A DNA stretch of 64,000 nucleotides from assembly GCA_900770165.1 (NCBI GenBank), contig CAAGJJ010000131.1:1-64000 (forward strand), written 5' to 3'. Origin of the DNA: Clostridia bacterium (GTDB taxonomy: Bacteria > Bacillota > Clostridia > Oscillospirales > Acutalibacteraceae). Shown one piece after another: positions 33,874-43,000 of this stretch (within the stretch, counting starts at the first letter, position 1; each line of letters opens with the position of its first letter). The notes beneath the pieces are model-generated. The model ran no database searches and was not told the origin of the DNA. It saw only the letters and a list, made by a program, of their open reading frames with translations. The position numbers and the translations under genes were made by a program.

Positions 33874-35913
33874 ATGAAAATTAAAAAAAAGATAATGATT
33901 ACAGTATTTATAGCTGTTTTAGTAACTGCATTAATTATTACAACTTTTTCTGTAAGTCAATTCTATAGCACTAAAAAAAATTCCATAGATACTCTTGATC
34001 AAGAATATACTGATCTTTATGATTATAATCTTGCTACAGCCAAGAAAGACAATGAGAAAAAGATTTCTTGGATGTTAAATAGATTGATTAATGACTTTAA
34101 TAATAAAATATCGCTTGTAGAGTCAAATGTAGGTTTTATTAAGAATTCTTTAGAAGGGATTTATTCAGGCAATATAGAAATTAAATATGATATATCTGAT
34201 GATTTATTATTTACAATAAATAGTGATGTGAACGATAACGATATTAAAGATGAATTGGCTATGTTAGGTGGAATACAAATAATTCTAAAAAGCGTTAAGA
34301 AAGAAGATATACCTGGAAATATTTATTATTCAACAGAAAGTGGAATTATTGTATTTGGTGATTATAGTGAGAATTATGATGTATTAAAAGAATTAGATGT
34401 AAAAAATAGAGATTGGTATAAAGAGGCAGTTGAAAGTAAAGATATATATTGGTCTGATGCATATATTGATACGGATACAGGAAATAAAATTTTAACTTGT
34501 GCTATGCCTATTCACGATGCAAATAATAACATTAAGGGTGTAGTTAGTATTGATATTTTTGTAGATGAATTCTTTGAAAAAATAATTAATGATGTAGGCG
34601 ATGTTGGTGAATATGTTTTTATGATGAATAGCGATAGAACTTTCATAATAGGGTCAGAACAAAAAAATATAAGTGATTTACTAAACGAGGAACAGGTTGA
34701 ACAAGTATATGATTATATTACTAATAATGTTGGCAGTCCTATTATTGTTGGAGACAAATATATGGCATCAGGTATAGTTACAGATAGATCAAACCTATTT
34801 ATAGGAGCTTTAATACCTGTAGAGGCGTTATCTGAACATGCAAATAATATTGGTGATCGTATATTGGCTACTAATGCAAAAATTTCAGATTCTATGAATA
34901 GTAAAGCTAATATATTAATTGTTTTTTCTGTGGTAATATTTGCATTTTCTATAGTTGTTTCGATTATAGTTTTTAATAAGTTAACAAAATCAATTGTTAA
35001 GCCTATAAGTGTTCTTTCTGAAGGTGCAAAAAAAATAGGTGAAGGGGACCTTTATTATAAGATTGATCTTGATACTAATGATGAATTAAGTGATTTAGCG
35101 GATTCGTTTAATAATATGACAGGAGAGCTCAATAAATATATTAAAGAGTTAACATCAGTTATGATGGATAAAGAAAGATTAGAAACGGAGCTAGATGTTG
35201 CTAAAAGGATACAAGTTTCTATGTTGCCAACTAAATTTCCAAATTACGAAGAGTTTGATATTATTGCAAGCATGACCCCTGCTAAAAAGGTTGGCGGAGA
35301 TTTCTATGATTTCTTTTTTATTGATGAAGAACATTTGGCATTTAATATAGCAGATGTTTCTGGAAAAGGTGTTCCAGCGGCATTGTTTATGGGAAAAGCA
35401 AAGGCATTAATAAAAGACAGTCTTAAATTTACTGGAGATCCATCAAAAGCTTTATTTGTGGTTAATAATCAGCTTTGTGAAGATAATGATGAAGGTATGT
35501 TTGTTACTGCTTTTGCAGGCGTATTAAATATTAAAACAGGTGAATTAGTTTATGCTAATGCGGGGCATAATCCTCCTTTAGTTTATTCTAAAGAAAATGA
35601 ACAGTATGAGTATATTAAACCAAAAGCAAACTTTATTCTTGCAGCAATGAGCAATCTTAGGTATAAAAATGAAAGCATTACACTTAAAAAAGGTGAAAGA
35701 ATTTTCTGTTATACTGATGGTGTAACTGAAGCTATGGATATTAGTAATTCTTTGTATTCAGAAGATAGATTGCTAAAAACTCTTAATAGTGAAGATATTA
35801 AAAATAAATCAATTCAAGAGGTTCTTGAATATGTAAAGAATGATATAGATAAATTTTCTTCTGGCGTACAACAAGCAGATGATATTACAATGTTATCTAT
35901 TGAGCTTAAATAA
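33874..35913 (+). CDS. dCache-HAMP-SpoIIE phosphatase receptor (RsbU-like)
   Basis: A 679-aa membrane receptor with a PP2C-type Ser/Thr phosphatase output. TM1 is about 7-28, an extracellular sensor of the Cache type spans about 30-340 (NRDWYKEAVESKDIYWSDAY is typical), TM2 is about 345-370, and HAMP is about 370-425. A short helix (MDKERLETELDVAKRIQVSML) leads to the phosphatase domain, where KVGGDFYDFF, ADVSGKGVPAALFM and NAGHNPPL hold the metal-site residues. ATG 33874 follows GGAGG. No anti-sigma or antagonist gene is adjacent, so its target is unknown. Confidence 0.92.
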   Translation: MKIKKKIMITVFIAVLVTALIITTFSVSQFYSTKKNSIDTLDQEYTDLYDYNLATAKKDNEKKISWMLNRLINDFNNKISLVESNVGFIKNSLEGIYSGNIEIKYDISDDLLFTINSDVNDNDIKDELAMLGGIQIILKSVKKEDIPGNIYYSTESGIIVFGDYSENYDVLKELDVKNRDWYKEAVESKDIYWSDAYIDTDTGNKILTCAMPIHDANNNIKGVVSIDIFVDEFFEKIINDVGDVGEYVFMMNSDRTFIIGSEQKNISDLLNEEQVEQVYDYITNNVGSPIIVGDKYMASGIVTDRSNLFIGALIPVEALSEHANNIGDRILATNAKISDSMNSKANILIVFSVVIFAFSIVVSIIVFNKLTKSIVKPISVLSEGAKKIGEGDLYYKIDLDTNDELSDLADSFNNMTGELNKYIKELTSVMMDKERLETELDVAKRIQVSMLPTKFPNYEEFDIIASMTPAKKVGGDFYDFFFIDEEHLAFNIADVSGKGVPAALFMGKAKALIKDSLKFTGDPSKALFVVNNQLCEDNDEGMFVTAFAGVLNIKTGELVYANAGHNPPLVYSKENEQYEYIKPKANFILAAMSNLRYKNESITLKKGERIFCYTDGVTEAMDISNSLYSEDRLLKTLNSEDIKNKSIQEVLEYVKNDIDKFSSGVQQADDITMLSIELK

Positions 35914-35914
35914 A

Positions 35915-35942
35915 AAAAGGGAGTATATTTATACTCCCTTTT
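35915..35942 (+). terminator. terminator after the phosphatase receptor gene
   Basis: A 12-bp perfect stem (aaaagggagtat) with an ATTT loop, ending in four T residues. Confidence 0.85.
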
Positions 35943-35964
35943 GCATTATATATAATAACAGAAC

Positions 35965-35993
35965 TTGACATTAATATTAATATAATATACACT
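35965..35993 (+). promoter_or_regulatory. promoter of the TPP riboswitch transcript
   Basis: A perfect TTGACA (35965-35970), 17 bases, then TACACT (35988-35993). TATACA two bases upstream is an alternative -10. The riboswitch begins about 10 bases later. Confidence 0.65.
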
Positions 35994-36003
35994 TAACAAG
36001 TAA

Positions 36004-36086
36004 ATAGGGGTGCTTAATTGCTGAGATCAAGTTTAACTTGAAACCCTTTAACCTGATCCGGGTAATGCCGGCGGAGGGAAATATAG
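36004..36086 (+). ncRNA. thiamine pyrophosphate (THI-box) riboswitch
   Basis: The conserved TPP aptamer elements occur in order: AGGGGTGCTT, CTGAGA, ACCCTTTAACCTGATC and GGGTAATGCCGGCGGAGGGA. The variable arm is caagtttaacttg. Followed by an intrinsic terminator at 36099-36126, it should shut off the downstream transporter when TPP is plentiful. Confidence 0.96.
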
Positions 36087-36098
36087 TGTTTATTTTTG

Positions 36099-36126
36099 TC
36101 CGCCTATTTATTTAGGCGGATTTTTT
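36099..36126 (+). terminator. riboswitch-controlled terminator
   Basis: An 8-bp stem (tccgccta) with a 6-base loop and a run of six T residues, placed between the aptamer and the transporter genes. It is the expected expression platform. Confidence 0.9.
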
Positions 36127-36188
36127 ATGCAAATAAAAAATAATAATTTTAAATATTAGTTTAAGCCAGCTTTAGGAGTATTGAATAT

Positions 36189-36959
36189 ATGTACAATTTA
36201 AAAAAAGTATTTTCTAAAATTTCATCTCTTGTGTTTATATTATTAGTAATACTAATATGGCAAATTGTTTCATCGTTAGGGGTAATAAGGAAATTTATGC
36301 TTCCATCGCCTATTAGTGTGGTAGCTGCATTTTGTAAAGATTTTTCTATTTTACTTTCAAATTCTTTTACGACTTTGGAAGAGGCAATATTTGGCTTATT
36401 AATCTCAATTGTAATTTCATTTATAACATCATTTTTTATGGATAGGTTTAGTCTTATTTATAAAATGACTTATCCAGTACTTATTATAACTCAAACAATA
36501 CCTATGGTGGCAATTGCACCGCTTTTAGTTTTATGGTTAGGTTATGATATAAAACCAAAAGTAGTATTAGTTGCAATTGTTTGCTTTTTTCCAATAACAG
36601 TTGGCTTGCTTGAGGGGTTAAAGACTATAGATTTAGATAGTATAAAGCTTGTTAAATCTATGGGGGCATCTAACTTTCAAATTTTTAAATATGTTAAATT
36701 TCCATCCGCTTTAGGTCAATTTTTTGGAGGCCTAAAAATAGCTGTTTCTTATTCTGTTGTAGGTGCGGTAATTGCTGAATGGCTTGGTGGTTATAATGGT
36801 TTAGGTGTTTATATGACAAGAGTAAAAAAGTCGTATGCATTTGATAAAATGTTTGCTGTAATTTTTGTTATTTCTTTTATAAGTTTAATACTTATAAAAA
36901 TTATAGATTTAATTCAAGTTAAAGTTATGCCATGGAATAATAGGCAAAAGGAGAATTAA
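36189..36959 (+). CDS. thiX: ABC transporter permease, thiamine-precursor type
   Basis: A 256-aa inner-membrane permease of the SsuC/TauC family with about six helices. The EAA loop reads LVKSMGASNFQIFKYVKFPSA (about 155-175), where it docks with the ATPase. Its position behind a TPP riboswitch and with a THI5-like binding protein points to uptake of a pyrimidine precursor of thiamine, probably formylamino- or hydroxymethyl-pyrimidine (ThiXYZ type). It is followed after 2 bp by the binding-protein gene. Confidence 0.88.
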   Translation: MYNLKKVFSKISSLVFILLVILIWQIVSSLGVIRKFMLPSPISVVAAFCKDFSILLSNSFTTLEEAIFGLLISIVISFITSFFMDRFSLIYKMTYPVLIITQTIPMVAIAPLLVLWLGYDIKPKVVLVAIVCFFPITVGLLEGLKTIDLDSIKLVKSMGASNFQIFKYVKFPSALGQFFGGLKIAVSYSVVGAVIAEWLGGYNGLGVYMTRVKKSYAFDKMFAVIFVISFISLILIKIIDLIQVKVMPWNNRQKEN

Positions 36960-36961
36960 AT

Positions 36962-37945
36962 ATGTATGCTAAAATTAAATATATGCTATGCATATTTTTA
37001 ACTGTTTTACTGTTTTGTTCATGCAGGACGACAAATTCAAATAACCTTAACAATGTGGATTTTATATTAGATTGGATACCAAATACAAATCATACGGGAA
37101 TATATGTTGCAGATAAAATGGGATATTTCGAAGAAGAGGGTATAAAAATATCGATTAAGCAGCCTCCTGAAGATGGTGCGGCTGCTATAGTAGCATCTGG
37201 TAAGGCACAGTTCGGAATAGATTTTCAAGATTCCTTAGCTTTAGCATTTTCACAAGATGAACCTATGCCTATAACTGCAGTTGCTGCAGTTTTACAACAT
37301 AATACATCTGGGATAATTTCTTTAAAAAATAAGAATATAACAAGACCTTCAGAACTGGAAAATAAAAGATATTCACTTTGGAATGGGCCAATAGAAAGCC
37401 CTATTTTAAAATATGTAGTTGAAAAAGATAATGGAGACTTTAACAAGGTTAAACTTGTTCCTAATACTGTTTTTGATGTTGTTAGTGGACTGAGTTCTGA
37501 TATTGATGTGATGTGGATATATTATAATTGGGATGGTATTGCAGCAGAAGTTAAAGGTATTGAAACAAACTTTTTTTATTTTAAAGATGTTGATACTGTT
37601 TTAGATTATTATACTCCTGTTATAATTGCAAATAGTGATTATATAAGGGAGAACTCAGATATTGCAAAAGGTTTTTTAAGAGCAGTTTCTAAAGGATATG
37701 AATATTGTATAGATAATCCATGTGAAGCTGCCGAGATACTTCTGCAGGAAGTTCCAGAATTAGATAGAGATATAACAATTAAAAGCCAAAAATGGGTGAG
37801 CAAACAATATAAATTTGATTCGCCTAAATGGGGGTATATAGATTCAGAAAGATGGAACAGATTTTACAAATGGCTTTATTATAATTCACTTATTACTAGT
37901 GAAATAGGTGACGACTTTGGATTTACAAATAGTTATTTGCCTTGA
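36962..37945 (+). CDS. thiY: NMT1/THI5-like substrate-binding lipoprotein
   Basis: A 327-aa solute-binding lipoprotein. The signal peptide ends in FCSC, giving Cys20 or Cys22 region anchoring. The NMT1/THI5 fold begins FILDWIPNTNHTGIYVA, where Trp and His contact pyrimidine ligands in relatives, and continues AAIVASGKAQFGI. Part of the thiXYZ-like operon under the TPP riboswitch. The precise ligand (HMP, formylaminopyrimidine or thiamine) cannot be told from the sequence. Confidence 0.9.
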   Translation: MYAKIKYMLCIFLTVLLFCSCRTTNSNNLNNVDFILDWIPNTNHTGIYVADKMGYFEEEGIKISIKQPPEDGAAAIVASGKAQFGIDFQDSLALAFSQDEPMPITAVAAVLQHNTSGIISLKNKNITRPSELENKRYSLWNGPIESPILKYVVEKDNGDFNKVKLVPNTVFDVVSGLSSDIDVMWIYYNWDGIAAEVKGIETNFFYFKDVDTVLDYYTPVIIANSDYIRENSDIAKGFLRAVSKGYEYCIDNPCEAAEILLQEVPELDRDITIKSQKWVSKQYKFDSPKWGYIDSERWNRFYKWLYYNSLITSEIGDDFGFTNSYLP

Positions 37946-37960
37946 GAGGATATTTAGAGT

Positions 37961-38701
37961 ATGAAATTAAAAGCTACAAATATTACTAAAAGTTATAATA
38001 ATTGCAATGTTATACAAAATGTAAATATAAATTTAGACGAAGGCGAAATAGTTAGTCTGTTAGGGATAAGTGGAGTTGGAAAAACAACTGTTTTTAATAT
38101 TTTATCTGGCTTAGTAAAGCCTGATGTAGGTAAAGTCTTTTTGAAAGATAAAGATATAACAGGAATCCCGGGAAATGTTAGCTATATGCTTCAGAAAGAT
38201 CAGCTTTTTGAATTTAAAACAATTATAGATAATATTTCTTTACCGCTTATTATTAAAGGGATTAGAAAGGAAGAAGCAAGAAGTATTGCAAGATCTTATT
38301 TAGATAAATTTGGGCTTGAAAATTGTGAAAAAAGTTATCCAAAACAACTTTCTGGAGGTATGCGACAGAGAGCTGCATTTTTGAGAACTTATCTTTTTTC
38401 AAGTGAGGTTGCTCTTTTAGATGAACCATTTAGTGCTTTAGATCCTTTTACAAAGTATAATATGTATAGGTGGTATTTAGATATTATTAAAGATATTAGG
38501 TTATCTACTATGTTTATATCACATGACATTGATGAGGCTATTTTATTATCAAATAGAATTTATATAATGGCAGGAAATCCAGGAGAAATTGTTGCGGAGA
38601 TAAAAATAATTAACAAACCAGATGACATTATAAAGTTTACACTTGAAGAAGAGTTTATAAAATATAAAAAACAAATAATTGAAGCGATGAATGGTTACTA
38701 A
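37961..38701 (+). CDS. thiZ: ABC transporter ATP-binding protein, thiamine-precursor type
   Basis: A 246-aa ABC ATPase powering the permease. Walker A is GISGVGKTTV (about 36-45), the Q-loop lies in MLQKDQLFEFKT, the signature is LSGGMRQRAAF, Walker B is VALLDEPFSALD and the H-loop is FISHDIDEA. All sites are intact. It closes the riboswitch-controlled operon and is followed by a strong terminator. The family resembles SsuB/TauB; the thiamine link rests on the riboswitch and the binding protein. Confidence 0.9.
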   Translation: MKLKATNITKSYNNCNVIQNVNINLDEGEIVSLLGISGVGKTTVFNILSGLVKPDVGKVFLKDKDITGIPGNVSYMLQKDQLFEFKTIIDNISLPLIIKGIRKEEARSIARSYLDKFGLENCEKSYPKQLSGGMRQRAAFLRTYLFSSEVALLDEPFSALDPFTKYNMYRWYLDIIKDIRLSTMFISHDIDEAILLSNRIYIMAGNPGEIVAEIKIINKPDDIIKFTLEEEFIKYKKQIIEAMNGY

Positions 38702-38707
38702 AAGTAG

Positions 38708-38740
38708 AGAACCCCAAAGTTTAAATTGCTTTGGGGTTCT
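38708..38740 (+). terminator. terminator of the thiamine transporter operon
   Basis: A 12-bp perfect stem (agaaccccaaag) with a 9-base loop, followed by TTATAAT. It may also limit read-through from the convergent aro operon. Confidence 0.85.
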
Positions 38741-38777
38741 TTATAATATATATTCAATATTTACCTATAGTTACTTT

Positions 38778-39041
38778 TTAAGACTTTATAATTTTATATT
38801 GTATATCTCTACTAATTGACATTATCTCTGAAAACAATTGCTTTGTTTCCTCTGAGTAGTTTTCAGATTTAGCTACTATATGATTTAAAATCTCTTTTTC
38901 TCTTTCTTCGTTTAATATAGGAATATTTGACTTTATTTTTATATTTGCTATTTTTTTGCAATATTTTAATCTCTTTAAAAATAAATCTAATATTTGGTCA
39001 TCTATAGTATCTATATTTTTTCTTAGAGATTCAAGGTTCAT
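38778..39041 (-). CDS. chorismate mutase, AroQ class
   Basis: An 87-aa all-helical enzyme turning chorismate into prephenate for phenylalanine and tyrosine. The three-helix AroQ pattern is clear: LRKNIDTIDDQILDLFLKR, ANIKIKSNIPILNEEREKEIL and FSEIMSISRDIQ. It is a free-standing domain, not fused to prephenate dehydratase or DAHP synthase. Its ATG overlaps the aroC stop in an ATGA, so translation is coupled. It is the last gene of the operon. Confidence 0.9.
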   Translation of the reverse strand: MNLESLRKNIDTIDDQILDLFLKRLKYCKKIANIKIKSNIPILNEEREKEILNHIVAKSENYSEETKQLFSEIMSISRDIQYKIIKS

Positions 39042-40126
39042 ATTGTATTATCCTCCATTATTAAATTAATTATTGCTATTGCAGTTGCAGCTTCTATAAC
39101 TGGTACTGCTCTTGGAACAATACATGGATCATGGCGACCTTTTATAGACAAAGTAGTTAATGTTTTTTTTGAAATATCAACAGTTTGTTGTTTTTTAGTT
39201 ATAGAAGGTGTTGGTTTTATAGCAGTTCTAAATATTATTGGCATTCCAGAAGAGATTCCTCCAAGTATACCACCATGATTATTTGTTACAGTTCTTATAT
39301 TTTCATTTTCTATAGTAAATGCATCGTTATTTTCGCTACCTTTTAAATGGGTACATTCAAATCCATTACCGAATTCTATGCCTTTAACGGCGGGAATGCC
39401 AAAAATGATTGATGAAATTTGATTTTCAATTCCACCAAATATAGGAGATCCTATACCGGCTTTTAAACCGGTTATTGCACATTCTATAGTTCCACCTACA
39501 CTGTCAGACGAGTTTTTTGCTTCTTCTATTAAATTTTTCATAGAGCCTTCTTTAGTTTTATCAATTAAAGGAAAGCTTGACTGAGTCAGACTTTTTGCTA
39601 TTGATTTATCTATATGTATTGAACTAAACGGAGTATCTTTAATATTAAGTATGGAGTATATATGTGCAAATATATTTATACCACGGCGACTAAGTATTTG
39701 ACTACAAATTGCTCCTGCTAATGTAAGAGGTGCTGTTAATCTTCCTGAAAAATGACCACCGCCTCTTATATCATTAAAGCCTTTGTATTTTATTTTTCCA
39801 GTAAAATCAGCATGGCCTGGGCGCAATATAGATTCAATGTTTTTATAGTCGCTACTTTGTGTATCTGTGTTTTTAATTATAGCGCATAGTGGGGTTCCGG
39901 TTGTATGATTTTCTAGTATTCCTGACAGAAACTCAGGAATATCTGCTTCATTTCTTTTTGAAGATATTGAATTATTTCCAGGGGAACGCCTTTTTAGTTG
40001 ATGATAAATTTTATTAAAGTCTATTTCTTCACCTGGTGGAAGTCCATCTATAACTACTCCTATAGCTTTTCCATGGCTTTCACCAAATATAGATATTTTT
40101 ACAGAATTACCCCATGTCGATGACAT
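39038..40126 (-). CDS. aroC: chorismate synthase
   Basis: A 362-aa FMN-dependent enzyme that makes chorismate from EPSP. Signatures are GESHGKAIGVVIDGLPPG, RPGHADFTGKIKY with RGGGHFSGRLTA, and the late KGRHDPCIVPRAVPV. ATG 40126 follows GGAGGT by 7 bases and overlaps the end of aroA by 20 bases. The open frame further upstream would run deeper into aroA and has no ribosome site. Confidence 0.95.
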   Translation of the reverse strand: MSSTWGNSVKISIFGESHGKAIGVVIDGLPPGEEIDFNKIYHQLKRRSPGNNSISSKRNEADIPEFLSGILENHTTGTPLCAIIKNTDTQSSDYKNIESILRPGHADFTGKIKYKGFNDIRGGGHFSGRLTAPLTLAGAICSQILSRRGINIFAHIYSILNIKDTPFSSIHIDKSIAKSLTQSSFPLIDKTKEGSMKNLIEEAKNSSDSVGGTIECAITGLKAGIGSPIFGGIENQISSIIFGIPAVKGIEFGNGFECTHLKGSENNDAFTIENENIRTVTNNHGGILGGISSGMPIIFRTAIKPTPSITKKQQTVDISKKTLTTLSIKGRHDPCIVPRAVPVIEAATAIAIINLIMEDNTI

Positions 40127-41378
40127 GCGAATTACCTCCAAGTTTATTGTAGTCTTCAAAAAAAGTGGGATAAGATTTATTTATACTTTGTGCATTTGTT
40201 ATTCTAATATCTCCATTTGCCATTATTGCTGCTATTGATAAAGCCATTGCTATTCTATGGTCATTAAAACTATCTACAGTACCAGATTTTAAGCTTTTTA
40301 CACCTTTTATTATTAGACCATCTTGTGTTTCTTTTATATTTGCACCTAATTTATTTAAAGTTTTAGATATTGCATTTAATCTATCGCATTCTTTCATTCT
40401 TAATCTTGCTGCGTTAGTTATCTCTGTTGTACCTTCGGCAAAACAAGCAGTTACAGCTAATATGGGAACGAGGTCGGGAATTTGAGAGGCATCTATTTTT
40501 ATTCCATGAAGCACAGAAGGAGAAATTATAAGCTTATTAAAACTCCATTTTATATTTGCTCCAAAATCTTTAAATATTTTAATTGCTTTGATATCTCCTT
40601 GATGAGAATTCTTGTTCAGCCCTAATATTTTTATTTTATTTCCAAGAATTGCGGCTGAAATAAAAAATGCTGCTTGGGAATAGTCTCCTTCTATAATATA
40701 ATCGTTTGGCCTGTATTTTTGTTTTCCAGGAATTTTATATCCATAAGGAAGGGTTTCTATGTTTATACCAAATTGAGACATAGTATTAATTGTCATATCA
40801 ACATAAGCTGAAGATTCAAAAGAATTTGTGATTTCTATTGTGCTATCATCATTAAGAAGAGGTAATGCAAATAATAGGCCTGAAATAAATTGCGAACTAA
40901 TATTACCTGGAATTTTATAGTTACCCGCACGTAGTTTTCCAGATAATTTAAGTGGAAGACCGGAATTTGTTTGAAAATTAACGCCAAACTTAGGAAGACA
41001 GTTAAGATATACTCCTATTGGCCTTGAAGGAAGGTTGCCAGTTCCTACAAAAGTAGATTTAACTCCCCCAGCAGCTGCTACAGGTATTAAAAATCTTAGT
41101 GTCGATGCTGATTCCTGGCAGTTAATTATTATATTTTGCTTTGAAAATGTATTTTCCCCATTGATAATTAATTTGTTTGATATTAAATCTATTTTAGCAC
41201 CTAGTTTAGATACAGCTTTTATTGTTGCCTTTATATCATCGGAGAGATAAACAGGTTTGATTGTACTTATTCCCTTAGATAATGCAGCACATATTATTGC
41301 ACGGTGAGCATCACTTTTTGATGGAGGAATTTTAATAGATCCAGATAACTTTTGTGGGGATATTACTATAGTACTCAT
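40107..41378 (-). CDS. aroA: EPSP synthase
   Basis: A 423-aa enzyme transferring enolpyruvate from PEP to shikimate-3-phosphate. The N-terminal LSGSIKIPPSKSDAHRAIICAA, GNLPSRPIGVYL, and the late RLRMKECDRL and DSFNDHRIAMAL motifs are all present. The SASTLRFL loop carries the PEP contact region where class I enzymes have GNAGT, so it resembles the class II group. It starts 3 bp after the aroB stop. Confidence 0.95.
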   Translation of the reverse strand: MSTIVISPQKLSGSIKIPPSKSDAHRAIICAALSKGISTIKPVYLSDDIKATIKAVSKLGAKIDLISNKLIINGENTFSKQNIIINCQESASTLRFLIPVAAAGGVKSTFVGTGNLPSRPIGVYLNCLPKFGVNFQTNSGLPLKLSGKLRAGNYKIPGNISSQFISGLLFALPLLNDDSTIEITNSFESSAYVDMTINTMSQFGINIETLPYGYKIPGKQKYRPNDYIIEGDYSQAAFFISAAILGNKIKILGLNKNSHQGDIKAIKIFKDFGANIKWSFNKLIISPSVLHGIKIDASQIPDLVPILAVTACFAEGTTEITNAARLRMKECDRLNAISKTLNKLGANIKETQDGLIIKGVKSLKSGTVDSFNDHRIAMALSIAAIMANGDIRITNAQSINKSYPTFFEDYNKLGGNSHVIDMG

Positions 41379-41381
41379 ATT

Positions 41382-42437
41382 TTACTCTTTCGTTTCTAAA
41401 AAGCCTAATAACTTATTTTTTTTAATAGGATATATAAAGCTTTTTCCTATTTCTTTTATAAGGATAAGATTAATTGATGAATCTATGCTTTTTTTATCTA
41501 CTTGGGAATATTTAACTATATCTGATAATTTACAACTTTCTGTTGTAGGAAGATTATATTTTTTTAATAAAGAAGTGAGCCTTTTGTACGTTCCAGGGCG
41601 TGTGAGTTTTTGGGCTTCAGATGCTTTAGTTATTAAAGACATTCCTATAGCTATAGCCTGACCATGAGAGAGACTTTCATAATTATATAATCTTTCAATA
41701 GAATGCCCTATTGTGTGTCCAAAATTTAAGAGCATTCGGTCAGATGCCTCTAGTTCATCTTTTTCAACAATTTGTTTTTTAATATTAACACATTCGTATA
41801 TAAGTTCAAGTATAAAATCTTTAGGATTTTCATTTTCTATTCTTTCAAAAAGTGGTTGGCTTTTTATGCAACCATATTTAATAGCTTCTGCTAAACCATC
41901 GTAAAAATAACAATCATTAAGCGTTGATAAAGTAGAAGGATCGATTATAACAGCCTTAGGCTGATGAAATGAACCAACTAGATTTTTACCATAGTCAGTG
42001 TCGATACCAGTTTTTCCACCAATTGATGAATCAATTTGAGCCAAAAGAGAAGTTGGAACTTGTATATAATCTATTCCTCTTAAATATGTAGCGGAAGCAA
42101 ATCCAGCCATATCGCCTGTTACACCTCCACCTAATGCTATAACTAAATCTGTTCTGGTTAAAGAGTTTTCACAGAAAAATGAATACATATTATTAATTGT
42201 ATTAAGACGTTTTGAGCTTTCTCCAGCCTTAAATATAAATAAACTGGTGTTGAATCCAGCTGCTATAAGAGAAGATTTAACCCTTTTAGCATACAGGTTA
42301 GAAACATTTGAATCTGATACAATGCAAACCCTTTTGGCACTAGTTATCTTTTTAACTAATTCTCCTAATCTATCTAATATATTTGGTTTAATGATTATAT
42401 TATAAGGAATCTTGGTATTTACACTTATAATGTCCAT
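41382..42437 (-). CDS. aroB: 3-dehydroquinate synthase
   Basis: A 351-aa NAD- and zinc-dependent enzyme closing DAHP to 3-dehydroquinate. Key segments are GGGVTGDMAGFASATYLRG, PTSLLAQIDSSIGGKTGID, GLAEAIKYG and LNFGHTIGHSIE, which hold the NAD and metal ligands. ATG 42437 follows GGAGG by 11 bases; the longer open frame upstream has no site. The next enzyme, dehydroquinate dehydratase, has no gene in this window. Confidence 0.95.
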   Translation of the reverse strand: MDIISVNTKIPYNIIIKPNILDRLGELVKKITSAKRVCIVSDSNVSNLYAKRVKSSLIAAGFNTSLFIFKAGESSKRLNTINNMYSFFCENSLTRTDLVIALGGGVTGDMAGFASATYLRGIDYIQVPTSLLAQIDSSIGGKTGIDTDYGKNLVGSFHQPKAVIIDPSTLSTLNDCYFYDGLAEAIKYGCIKSQPLFERIENENPKDFILELIYECVNIKKQIVEKDELEASDRMLLNFGHTIGHSIERLYNYESLSHGQAIAIGMSLITKASEAQKLTRPGTYKRLTSLLKKYNLPTTESCKLSDIVKYSQVDKKSIDSSINLILIKEIGKSFIYPIKKNKLLGFLETKE

Positions 42438-42497
42438 TTTCCAAGTTTCCTCCTTTATAATTTTGCATTGCAATGTAGCTTTTATACTTATTTTAGA

Positions 42498-42998
42498 CTA
42501 TAGGTTATTGATTATTTTTATACATACACTATATGGAGATTTGTCTGCACATACTGTTATATCTGCTGCCTCTTCGTATGTTTTGCACCGAGATTTATAT
42601 AGTAGTTCAAGGTTACCAGATTTTTTAAGAAGAGGTCGAGTATTATCGTTTTTAAGACGATCTTTGATAGTTGTTATAGACGCTTTTAAATATATAATTT
42701 TGCCTGTGTTTTTAAGTATAGAGATATTTTTTTTATTTATAAGTGTACCTCCACCTAGAGATAATACGGTTGACACAAAAATTTTGGATTTTTTAACCAA
42801 TTCATTTTCCAAATCTCGAAAATAAGGTTCACCATATTTTTCAAATATTTCAGATATATTGGTATTAGTTTGTGTAGTTATATAATTATCTGTGTCTATA
42901 AATTTCATATTTAATTTTTTAGATAGCAGTTTACCAACAGTTGTTTTTCCGCACCCCATAAACCCACATAGAATGATATTATAATTTATTTTGTTCAA
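42498..42998 (-). CDS. aroK: shikimate kinase
   Basis: A 166-aa P-loop kinase making shikimate-3-phosphate. Walker A is GFMGCGKTTVGKLL (12-25), the shikimate site is DTDNYI and FRDLENELV, GGGTLI follows, and the lid has RLKNDNTRPLL. The start is TTG 42998, two bases after the aroE stop, and I see no good ribosome site. It probably depends on translation of aroE. Confidence 0.93.
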   Translation of the reverse strand: MNKINYNIILCGFMGCGKTTVGKLLSKKLNMKFIDTDNYITTQTNTNISEIFEKYGEPYFRDLENELVKKSKIFVSTVLSLGGGTLINKKNISILKNTGKIIYLKASITTIKDRLKNDNTRPLLKKSGNLELLYKSRCKTYEEAADITVCADKSPYSVCIKIINNL

Positions 42999-43000
42999 GG

